Source of the DNA: Planctomycetota bacterium
GTDB taxonomy: Bacteria; Planctomycetota; UBA1135; UBA2386
Length of the DNA stretch: 39,287 bases
Direction: 5' to 3'
Assembly: GCA_029936315.1 (NCBI GenBank)
Contig: JAPYTD010000040.1
Coordinates: forward strand, 1-39,287
Positions 9,501 through 15,754 of the stretch are shown piece after piece. Position 1 is the stretch's first letter, and each line of letters begins with the position of its first letter. Position numbers and translations under genes: made by a program. The notes beneath the pieces were generated by a model. It saw nothing but the letters and a program-made list of their open reading frames with translations. It was not told the DNA's origin and ran no database searches.

Positions 9501-10628
9501 TCGCATCTGCAGCTCGGTCTCGAAGTGACCGAAGTGATCCATGCGGGAACCGAGCCCACTGCCGAGCAGCACGATGTGATCGCCCTTGCCAGCCTCGATC
9601 ACGTCGGGCGCTGACTTGGCTTCGAAGACCTCGGCCTTGGTGACGATGAAGTCCTTCGGCCGCAAGCCCGTGCGGTAGCCCTTGAAACCGTAGTCCGTCG
9701 GCGTGTAGTCGCCAGGGAGACTGACATCAAGCTTGGCAGGCACCTCGAGCTCAAGGCCCCAGAAGACGGCGTTGGCCACCAGTCGACGCAAGTTCTCGTC
9801 GAGCAGATCCGTTGCGGCTCCCATGGTGGTGGTCAGGACTCGATTGGTGTTGCCTGCCGAGTTCTGGTGTTGACGAGCCCAGACGATTGGCTGCATCGGC
9901 TGGTTCTTCTTGGCAACGGCTTTTGACGCGGCGTCGAGGGTCTTGGTGACTTCGCCGCGAAGGAGAATCGTGCAGTCCGAGAGAGGATTGGCCCCGTACA
10001 CGTCGGTCGTGCAGAAGATCGTGCCGACCCCATTCAGGACCGTGTGCTTGGCGTTGGCTGCTTCGACGCGGGAGCGGGTGCCCTGCACCTTGTGCCGACC
10101 ATGGTGGGAGATCCAGGTCTCACCGAGGACCTGTCGGCCAAAGCCATTCTTCCAACCGGTACTGGCCGCGGCTCGGAACGAGTACTTCTGCCACCGACTT
10201 TCCTTGGGGAAGTTGAACGCATGGGTGCTGGTACGCAAGGCGACGAGCGGAACGCCGCGCAGGAAGGCCTTCTCGAAGCGCTGCATCGAGACGTCATCCC
10301 AGTTGCGAAAACGCAAGCTCATGACGATGACCGAGGCCGTATCCAATGCCTGCGAGTGCGAGAGGCTTGCCTGACGATCTGGGTTGACCCGGCCATCCGG
10401 GTTGACGGAGAACAGCACCGTGCACTTGAACCCGTGCCTCGCCATCACTTGTGCCATCATCGGCAACGCTTCTTCGGACCGATACTCCTCGTCACCGGAC
10501 AGGAACACGATGTGTTGGCCGGCGCCCGGCCCCTTGCCTCCGGGGAAGACGAGGTGGTCTTCCTGCGGCGCGGCGCTCAGATTCGTGGCGAGCAGTAACG
10601 ACAGAGTCAGTTTGGTCAGCATGCACAT
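6540..10628 (-). CDS. Exported ThuA / SGNH-like / PVC-type dehydrogenase / cytochrome c fusion, 1362 aa
   Basis: The product opens with a signal peptide (MCMLTKLTLSLLLATNLSAA). It continues with a ThuA-like domain (about 38-295), an SGNH-like fold (about 345-572), a PVC-type dehydrogenase propeller (about 688-1025, starting near IELFASEAEF), HEAT-like helices (about 1040-1190) and a cytochrome c with CVTCH at residues 1244-1248. The SGNH domain lacks catalytic signatures: the nucleophile block reads LLGSGLGSRM rather than GDS, and the usual final Asp-x-x-His block reads DGALLNELGY with no His, so it probably binds rather than hydrolyses. The EDTDGDGKAD and DHDGDDHADG segments look like calcium-binding loops in the propeller. 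Probable role: periplasmic oxidation of a carbohydrate with electrons leaving through heme. It lies 62 bp downstream of a sugar epimerase-like gene on the same strand. ATG codons at 10628 and 10622 are both possible starts. Confidence 0.9.
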   Translation of the reverse strand: MCMLTKLTLSLLLATNLSAAPQEDHLVFPGGKGPGAGQHIVFLSGDEEYRSEEALPMMAQVMARHGFKCTVLFSVNPDGRVNPDRQASLSHSQALDTASVIVMSLRFRNWDDVSMQRFEKAFLRGVPLVALRTSTHAFNFPKESRWQKYSFRAAASTGWKNGFGRQVLGETWISHHGRHKVQGTRSRVEAANAKHTVLNGVGTIFCTTDVYGANPLSDCTILLRGEVTKTLDAASKAVAKKNQPMQPIVWARQHQNSAGNTNRVLTTTMGAATDLLDENLRRLVANAVFWGLELEVPAKLDVSLPGDYTPTDYGFKGYRTGLRPKDFIVTKAEVFEAKSAPDVIEAGKGDHIVLLGSGLGSRMDHFGHFETELQMRFPDQELFIRNMCDEGNTPGFRPHPSRKSPWAFAGAERFQTELAKGSGSRGHYKTPDEWLTRLQADTIIAFFGFNSSFAGPSGLKNFKGELEAFVQHTLTQRYNGDAPPQLVLVAPTAFQDLSAKYHTPNGAVENANLAIYTEAMREVAAKNGALFVDTFTATLAWHESSDEYTTDGALLNELGYRKLAPLLATAIFGQTAIAKPARRSTVHAAVREKTWCWLNEYKMPNGVHSSGRRYNPYGPQNYPDEFQKIREMTAIRDLAIAHALHGTDFDVAAADAKTHVLKAVPSNYKPSAKNGNPDYVSGEQSAKELTVPEGYKIELFASEAEFPDLANPVQISFDNKGRLWVATMPSYPHYRIGDARPKDKLIILEDTDGDGKADKQTVFADNLHVPIGFEIAPEGVYVSQSGSLVLLEDHDGDDHADGVKVLLSGFDDHDTHHAISAFCADPSGAIMMAEGVFLHSNVETAYGPVRGTNGGFFRYSPQRKQLIRYAQFNIPNPWGIAFDDHGQDFFVHTSGPSATWMMPGSVKSRYGVGLGAPDILTSHKVRPTSGLEFLSSRHFPDDVQGDLLLCNSIGYLGVKQHQMIEDGTGFTTRYRQDLFSSKDRNFRPVDLEFAPDGSLYIADWHNVLIGHMQHNARDPHRDHAHGRIYRVTYPSRPLVTPAKIHGSSVTELLNNLRLHEARSRYRTRRELRGRNQPEVLAALKKWVATLDETEPRYQHHRLEALWVSWGADQVDATLLGELLQSSDHRIRSAAVRVLRFSGHRIGNQAELLMAAANDDHGRVRLEAITAASWIGKEQGMPIVTAAGQKTIDKYSKQAHRVAKAHLNQQAAKIVARPPAVTTLTGDAKKLFVMGEQIYHQPGYCVTCHQPDGKGLPAGGFPPLDRTRWVLQDEERLIRLTLNGLMGPISVKGKEYPGYVPMTAFRSLLNDQELAAVLTFVRNTFGNEAPFISPEQVKAVRAKTRRIRSFYNPAQLLQQHPHK

Positions 10629-10690
10629 GGGGGAATCAGCTGTGGGGGATTGGTAGTTGGTAGGCTGCGACGATTCGGACAGGTCTGGGA

Positions 10691-11536
10691 CTAGGTCTGG
10701 GCCTCAGCCCAGGCTTGCCGCAAGAACGCGATGCCCTCGGCGCAGACTTCGTCCGGGTCGGCGCAAAAGTCACGCCAGATGTGCAACGCCGATGCGAACT
10801 CGAGGTCCGTTCGCGAGAACGACTCGATCACGGCCCAGCCGTCGTAGTTGATGCGCCGGAGTTCGGCGAAGGTTGTCGTCCAATCGACCTGCCCTCGTCC
10901 CGGCACGCCGCGGTCATTTTCGCTGAGCTGCACGTGGCCCATCGTGTCCTTGCAGCTGGCGATCGCGCTCTTGATGTCTTGTTCTTCGAAGTGGGCGTGG
11001 TGGGTGTCGTAGACGCTGCAGATGCTCGGATGGTCGGCTCGCCGCACCAACGCGTCGCACTCGGCGGCGCTGGTCACAAGGTAGCATTCGAAGCGGTTCA
11101 AGTACTCGACGCCGAGTCGCATGCCGTCGCCTTGCGTTGCCGCCTTGTGCAGCACCTCGGCGCTCCAGCCGAGTTCCTCATCGCTCGGCCCCTTGCCGGT
11201 GAAGGATGCGTAGGCCGAGTGAATGGGCCCACAGACCAGGGACGCGCCCAGTGCCCGGGCCCGGCTGGTCAATAGACGAAAGCGCTCGATCGCCGCCGTC
11301 CGGATCGCAGCATCCGGACTTGCTGGATTCTCTTCCTCGGTCACGAAGGCGACGCCCACCGCTTCGAGCCCGATGTCAGCCAACATCTGCCCGAGTTCCT
11401 GGTAGTGCGAATCCGGGCCTTCATTCACCGGCACCTCGACGCCGTCGAAGCCCAGTTCCTTCAGGCGACGAAACAGCGGCGCGTGCTCGTGCGTCACGAA
11501 CGGCGTCCACAGCAGCATGCTCATTCCAAACTTCAA
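10691..11536 (-). CDS. Sugar epimerase/isomerase-like TIM-barrel protein, 281 aa
   Basis: This is a xylose-isomerase-like (AP endonuclease 2) TIM barrel most like D-tagatose/D-psicose 3-epimerases. Candidate metal ligands are visible: Glu144 in GVEYLNRFE, Asp177 in YDTHHAH, His201 in GHVQLSEN and Glu238 in AVIESF, with Arg209 nearby. In 3-epimerases these four bind Mn or Co and move protons at C3 of a ketose. No signal peptide is present, so it is cytoplasmic. The start is TTG at 11536, chosen because a perfect GGAGGA lies seven bases upstream; the first ATG (11524) would cut off the first beta strand (MKFGMSMLLW). It is probably co-transcribed with the dehydrogenase/cytochrome fusion 62 bp downstream. 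The exact substrate is unknown. Confidence 0.9.
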   Translation of the reverse strand: MKFGMSMLLWTPFVTHEHAPLFRRLKELGFDGVEVPVNEGPDSHYQELGQMLADIGLEAVGVAFVTEEENPASPDAAIRTAAIERFRLLTSRARALGASLVCGPIHSAYASFTGKGPSDEELGWSAEVLHKAATQGDGMRLGVEYLNRFECYLVTSAAECDALVRRADHPSICSVYDTHHAHFEEQDIKSAIASCKDTMGHVQLSENDRGVPGRGQVDWTTTFAELRRINYDGWAVIESFSRTDLEFASALHIWRDFCADPDEVCAEGIAFLRQAWAEAQT

Positions 11537-11543
11537 GCGTCAG

Positions 11544-11549
11544 TCCTCC
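11544..11549 (-). promoter_or_regulatory. Ribosome-binding site fixing a TTG start
   Basis: The minus strand reads GGAGGA, then a seven-base spacer, then TTG at 11536. This is the strongest Shine-Dalgarno match in the window, where most genes have none, and it supports the non-ATG start of the TIM-barrel gene. Confidence 0.75.
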
Positions 11550-11565
11550 GAGTCAATCCAGGTAG

Positions 11566-11710
11566 ACGACAAACCGCGTCGTCCGCGAGTTCCAGATCGT
11601 GCGCAAGATGCCGACGCAGGTCCAGTTCCACTTGCGCACCCGTGGCTGGATCCCGGCACCAAGTCGCTCCAGCGGACCTCGAATACGGCGTCAAAGATCT
11701 CAAATATTGA
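11566..11710 (+). pseudogene. Possible decayed gene end, frameshifted
   Basis: This 325-base gap (11537-11861) contains no intact gene. On the plus strand, 11566-11661 is open and protein-like (for example REFQIVRKMPTQVQFHLRTR). A second frame, from about 11667, reads VAPADLEYGVKDLKY and then stops at 11708-11710. The two pieces could be one C-terminal region broken by a one-base shift. Both flanking genes are on the other strand. I recognise no family, and this may be chance. Nothing else was seen in the rest of the gap. Confidence 0.25.
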
Positions 11711-11861
11711 GGTGCCTCAGGGGCTGCCTGGTCGCTCTGGTTGGTTTCGGATTCCGAAGCTACTCGTGGTTGCGGACGGGCTGTCTCATCACGGCAGGGT
11801 AGCAATGGCTCGTATGGTAGCTGTGAACTCCGTGCCCCCTACGTTCGGCCCCGGTTGGCCG

Positions 11862-12281
11862 CTAGCGGGCGCGTAAGTTGGAGTCGAACACGCGCACGCC
11901 CCGCCAGTTGTCTTTGTTCGCTGCAATGAACTCGAGATGCGTCGGTGCCGTCGCGTAGGCATCGTGCGCGGCGCGGTCGCTGAAGAAGACGTGCAGGGAG
12001 ACGTCGTAGTCGCGGTCGTTTAGGTCGCGCACCAGGTCGGGGTCGCGCGTGCCAGCGGCGAGGAACACGACACCGTCGATGCGTGCAAGTTTCGCATAGC
12101 AGTCGGCGACCAACTTCTGGCTGGCTTCGGGCGACGCGTCCTCGAGGGCGAAGTACACGTCGTGCGCGAGTTGGGCGTGGTGGATTGGCATGGTGGTCGG
12201 GATGGCTTGGCACGCTGCAAACAGGAAGGTTGCAAGCGCAGTTGGTAGCAGCCGCCGTCGTGGCGTTGGATAATGATGCAT
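11862..12281 (-). CDS. Dabb-domain lipoprotein, 139 aa
   Basis: The product starts MHHYPTPRRR and has a hydrophobic stretch ending in the lipobox LFAAC (Cys24), so it is a predicted lipoprotein. The mature part matches the stress-responsive alpha/beta-barrel (Dabb) pattern: a first strand HDVYFALED, a central segment with DGVVFLAAGTRDPD, then DYDVSLHVFFSDRAAHDAY and a final APTHLEFI. Dabb proteins are small dimeric ferredoxin-like folds; a few are enzymes, most have no known function. ATG at 12281 is preferred to an in-frame GTG at 12293. It lies 40 bp downstream of an alpha/beta hydrolase gene on the same strand, probably in one transcript. Confidence 0.82.
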   Translation of the reverse strand: MHHYPTPRRRLLPTALATFLFAACQAIPTTMPIHHAQLAHDVYFALEDASPEASQKLVADCYAKLARIDGVVFLAAGTRDPDLVRDLNDRDYDVSLHVFFSDRAAHDAYATAPTHLEFIAANKDNWRGVRVFDSNLRAR

Positions 12282-12321
12282 GGCGTTCGACACGGTAGCG
12301 GAAGCGATCGCCGATGCGCGT

Positions 12322-13395
12322 TTACTCCGGTCGAGACTCGCCGATTGTCAGCGCCTGCCCGAGCCCGAAGTGGGCGAACACTCGATCGCCTGGAACGAGT
12401 GCGCGCTTGCATGGATGAAGGCCGGAGCGCTTGGGCGTGGGTGGGGGCGCTGTCTTGTTGACGTGCAGGTGCAGCACGCCGGCCGGTTTCGATTTCGGAT
12501 CGAGCATCCCGTCGAGGGCATTCGCTTGTCCTTTCAAGTGGCGATCGAAGAACGCCGTCGCCGTCTTCAGGCACAGTTCGAACACGGCGACGCCCGCTGG
12601 CCTGCGTTTGCGCTGGATCGCGATGTTGATGTGGCTCGCGGTGTCGTCGAGGACCCACAGCACCTTCATCGTGGCGTCTTTCTGTGTCGCCTCGAACAGC
12701 CGCATGGCGTTTTTCTTCCAGGGCAGGACCCGATCCTTCACTCCGTGCACAATCCCCAGCGGCACCTTGATCGTGCCGGCGTACAGGTCGACGTAGCCCT
12801 TCTTCTTGAGCCCCTGACCCGTGGTCCACGGCGCGAAGCAAAACCCCGCCTTGTAGCCAGGGTTCTCGCCCAAGACCCGCATGCTGTTGCCGCCGCCCAT
12901 GGAGTGGCCGCCGATCCCGACCCGCTCGGTGTCGAGTTGCCCGTGCAGGAAGGAGTTCTCGTCCGCATTGCACAGCTTGAGGCAGGAGAAGAAAGCGGCG
13001 CCGTTACGTGCCTGCAGGCTGCGGTTAAAGCGAGTGGTGTCGGTCAGCACAGCGATGTAGCCGTTGCGGGCGAAGTGGCGCCCGACCGCCAACATCTGAG
13101 AGCCGCTGCCGCCGAGACCGTGCATGAACACGATGACCGGGTAGCCACCTTTGCGCGGCGCGAGTTGGGCGTTGCGTTTGTCCCCGGCGGCCACCTTGCT
13201 CGGGTAGCACACCACCGCCGCCAAGCTGCCACCCTTCGAGCCGCCGCGGGGAAACCGGACCGTGCGCCAACCGATCGGTTGCACGACCGCGACCACCTCG
13301 TCTGTGGCCTGTGGCAACGTTTCGGTGGCGGTGTTCTGAGCCGCGAGCAGTGTCGCCAGGGCGAGAACCGCGAGGCCTTGGTGCGGGAGCATCAT
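12322..13395 (-). CDS. Exported alpha/beta hydrolase (dienelactone hydrolase / PET-hydrolase-like), 357 aa
   Basis: A signal peptide (hydrophobic residues 7-20) precedes an alpha/beta hydrolase. Visible features are the oxyanion region FMHGLGGSGS (90-99), the nucleophile elbow GGHSMGGG with Ser165, Asp221 in VHGVKDRVLP, and His255 in DDTASHINI. This pattern is typical of dienelactone-hydrolase-like, chlorophyllase-like and cutinase-like esterases. A C-terminal tail of about 70 residues contains LHLHVNKTAPPPTPKRSG and follows the catalytic core. Probable role: periplasmic or surface ester hydrolysis; substrate unknown. It is upstream of and probably co-transcribed with the Dabb lipoprotein. 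ATG codons at 13395 and 13392 are both possible starts. Confidence 0.88.
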   Translation of the reverse strand: MMLPHQGLAVLALATLLAAQNTATETLPQATDEVVAVVQPIGWRTVRFPRGGSKGGSLAAVVCYPSKVAAGDKRNAQLAPRKGGYPVIVFMHGLGGSGSQMLAVGRHFARNGYIAVLTDTTRFNRSLQARNGAAFFSCLKLCNADENSFLHGQLDTERVGIGGHSMGGGNSMRVLGENPGYKAGFCFAPWTTGQGLKKKGYVDLYAGTIKVPLGIVHGVKDRVLPWKKNAMRLFEATQKDATMKVLWVLDDTASHINIAIQRKRRPAGVAVFELCLKTATAFFDRHLKGQANALDGMLDPKSKPAGVLHLHVNKTAPPPTPKRSGLHPCKRALVPGDRVFAHFGLGQALTIGESRPE

Positions 13396-13577
13396 TGGGT
13401 CAGGCTAGCGATTCCGGCGCCCGGCGCTGCGCATGGATTGTAGGAATTAGGAATCCTGCAAGTTGGTGGCCATCGACGGTCATGGTTCTGGCTGCGACTC
13501 ATGACGCCACGGGTTGGGCTACCGCAAAATCGCTCGACCACTACACCCGTTGCGCATTGCTGTCGGAGCGGGTGGTG

Positions 13578-13768
13578 TCAAGCGCGTGTCTTCGCGAGAT
13601 CGGCATGCCCGTTCTCCTCCGCGGCTTTCATCATCGCCGGGCCGGCGTCGTCGACGGGCAGCGCCGCGACTTTTTCAGCAGGCGCTCAAGTCGCCGTACG
13701 TGCTTCTTGCCTGTTGGACTGTCGGGGTTGAGTTCGAGCGACTTGCGATAGTGCGGCGCACGGTAGAA
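13578..13768 (-). pseudogene. Remnant of a TPR-protein C-terminus with one frameshift
   Basis: This lies in the gap 13396-13827, where no intact gene is visible. The minus strand from 13768 reads FYRAPHYRKSLELNPDSP followed by GKKHVRRLERLLKK, a good tetratricopeptide helix pair. At an A5 run (T5 on plus, 13671-13675) the frame must shift by one base to continue as VAALPVDDAGPAMMKAAEEN and then GHADLAKTRA before a TGA at 13580-13578. Just upstream, a TGA blocks the frame three codons before Phe. So only the tail of a gene remains, and it is frameshifted. The original gene may have been displaced by the SGNH gene now starting at 13828. I saw nothing in 13396-13577. Confidence 0.55.
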
Positions 13769-13827
13769 ACCACGTCAAAGTAGCTGGCTGGGCCGAGGGT
13801 CGAGGGTAAACTCCGGAGCTGTTTGCC

Positions 13828-15387
13828 ATGTCCGCCAAACTTGCGCTCAATTCCAGTCGATGCAAGCGATGGTTCGGGATCGTTGTCCTGAGCATCGTCT
13901 TGCTCGAAGTTGTGCTCCAGATCGCGTCGTACGTCACGTACCTGACCTATTCGCGCGATCAGGTCGCGACCGGAGCGGAGGGCGGCGCGACGATCCTCTG
14001 CATCGGCGATTCCTACACCTTCGGCCTCGGTTCGAGTTCGCCCGAGGAAACCTACCCGGCGACGTTGCAGCGGCAGCTGAAGAAGCAGCGCTTGGCCGAG
14101 CCGACGGTGATCAACGCCGGTTGGCCCGGCCACAACTCGCGCGACCTGTTGCAGCAGCTCGATGCGCAGCTCGCGGCACATTCGCCGGACCTGGTCCTCG
14201 TGCTGGTCGGCATCAATGACACCTGGAGCAAGCCTGAGCACCTCGAACTCGGAGAGGGCACGGGATCGGCTACGGGGTCCAACTGGGCCTGGCGGTGGCG
14301 AACGGGCCGTCTGTTCGCGTGGGCGTTCGGTGGATCGGCGCCGCCTGTCGCGGATGCCGAGACAGCGGAGAGCGCGTCGGAATCGGCGCCGCAGGCCGGT
14401 ACTGGGCCGCCGCTGCAGCGGGCCTGGGGGCACGTCGGCGCCGGCAATTTGCGCGCCGCCGTTGTGGCTTTCGACGAGGCGCTTGAGCGGCAGCCCGAAG
14501 ATGCGTTGACGATTCACAAGGGGCTGGCGCAGACTCACTCGTCGCTGAACCAGTCGGACGAGGCGCGGCATTCGTTGCAATGGATCGAAGGTGAGCATGC
14601 TCGTGCCGAGACCCAGCAGACAACCGAGGCGTTGGTCGACGCGCTGGTGGCGGTGGGTGAGCACGAGCGAGCGTTCGAGGTCGTCAGCGCCGGAGTCCGC
14701 GCCCATGGGGCCAGTCATCGCCTCTGGTGGAATCTTGGCGAGGGGCACTATCGACATTGGCAACTCGATGCTGCTGAGCAGGCCTATGATCGTTGTCTGT
14801 TGCTGTCGCCGCCGCACGAATCGGTCTGGCGGGCCAGTGTCATGCGTGCCTGCGCGCGGACGTGCTACGAGCGTGACGCCGGCAAGTCGCTGAAGCTCGT
14901 GATCCGGTCGCTGTTGCTCGATGGCAACCTCGGCTTGTGCATCGTTGCGATGAAGCCGGCGCGCAGTCGATACTCGGCGAATCTGGCGAAGCAGTGTATG
15001 GCCGAACTCGGCCTCGCCCCGGCGCAACAAGGCGCGGCGCAACAGCTGGTCACGGTCATGCTGTCGATGACCGATGTGCCGCAGAAGGATGAGGCTATGT
15101 GCCGCATCTTCGATTCTCATTTGCGGCAGATCATCGAGCGATGTGACCAGGCCGGGGCCGAGGTCATGTTGATGACCTATCCGATGCCGACGCCGTTCAT
15201 CGTGGACATCGTGAGGGCTCTTGGCAAAAAGACCGGTGCCACTGTTGTCGATGTTCTGCGGCTGTTTGAGATCACCGCGCTGTCTCGCGAAGATCTGTTC
15301 ATTCCCGATGGGCACTGTTCTGGCCGTGGCTACCGGCTGATGGGCGAAGCGGCGGCGGCGATCGTGGCGAAGCACCTGGCACGGTGA
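13828..15387 (+). CDS. Membrane-anchored SGNH hydrolase with TPR insert, 519 aa
   Basis: An N-terminal membrane segment (about residues 16-40) anchors the protein, probably facing the periplasm. The SGNH catalytic blocks are split. The first part holds IGDSYTFG (Ser62), the Gly block NAGWPGHNS and VGINDTW (Asn130). The last part holds PDGHCSGRGY (Asp494, His496). Between them lies an insertion of about 300 residues with tetratricopeptide-like helices (for example AVVAFDEALERQPEDA and AEQAYDRCLLLSPP). Similar anchored SGNH proteins act on acylated glycans. An Ala/Pro/Ser-rich linker (about 170-195) precedes the TPR part. GGAG nine bases before the ATG may serve as ribosome-binding site. It is a single gene, with gene remnants on both sides. 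Confidence 0.88.
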   Translation: MSAKLALNSSRCKRWFGIVVLSIVLLEVVLQIASYVTYLTYSRDQVATGAEGGATILCIGDSYTFGLGSSSPEETYPATLQRQLKKQRLAEPTVINAGWPGHNSRDLLQQLDAQLAAHSPDLVLVLVGINDTWSKPEHLELGEGTGSATGSNWAWRWRTGRLFAWAFGGSAPPVADAETAESASESAPQAGTGPPLQRAWGHVGAGNLRAAVVAFDEALERQPEDALTIHKGLAQTHSSLNQSDEARHSLQWIEGEHARAETQQTTEALVDALVAVGEHERAFEVVSAGVRAHGASHRLWWNLGEGHYRHWQLDAAEQAYDRCLLLSPPHESVWRASVMRACARTCYERDAGKSLKLVIRSLLLDGNLGLCIVAMKPARSRYSANLAKQCMAELGLAPAQQGAAQQLVTVMLSMTDVPQKDEAMCRIFDSHLRQIIERCDQAGAEVMLMTYPMPTPFIVDIVRALGKKTGATVVDVLRLFEITALSREDLFIPDGHCSGRGYRLMGEAAAAIVAKHLAR

Positions 15388-15451
15388 CTACCCGGTCTGG
15401 CGATGCCGGCACGCTCAACTTCGGCGCACTGAGGATTGCAGCGGTAGTCGC

Positions 15452-15547
15452 AATGCCAATGCCAAGTACGTGTTTCCGCCGCGCGAGGTCCGCATCCGAC
15501 CCGGGGAGCGCAAAGAGGTGGACATCGCGGTTCGGCAGAATCGCTGA
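15452..15547 (+). pseudogene. Possible C-terminal gene remnant
   Basis: The gap 15388-15754 has no complete gene. Within it the plus strand reads NANAKYVFPPREVRIRPGER then KEVDIAVRQNR and a stop at 15545-15547. The alternating pattern resembles the last strands of an immunoglobulin-like or regulatory beta domain. No plausible start codon or upstream domain exists in that frame, so this looks like the end of a lost gene. Chance cannot be excluded. I saw nothing in 15548-15754. Confidence 0.35.
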
Positions 15548-15754
15548 GCGCCATCGCCTAGCAACGCTCGCAAGTGCCAACGTCGTTTGTGACTTTCTCC
15601 AGGATGTAGTTGCGGGCAGACAAGGGACACAAAAGGGACCCTCGCGATCGAGTGGTTGGCGGCGTCTTATGCGCAAATCGGACCGCGTGAATTGCACGAC
15701 AAGAACACGGCGGCATGCGACACAATCACAGGTCCCCGCCTACGAGCGCCATCG

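Noticed and set aside
13675..15375. 566-aa minus-strand ORF antisense to the SGNH-TPR gene
   Set aside because: No recognisable domains; the plus-strand protein has all SGNH blocks.
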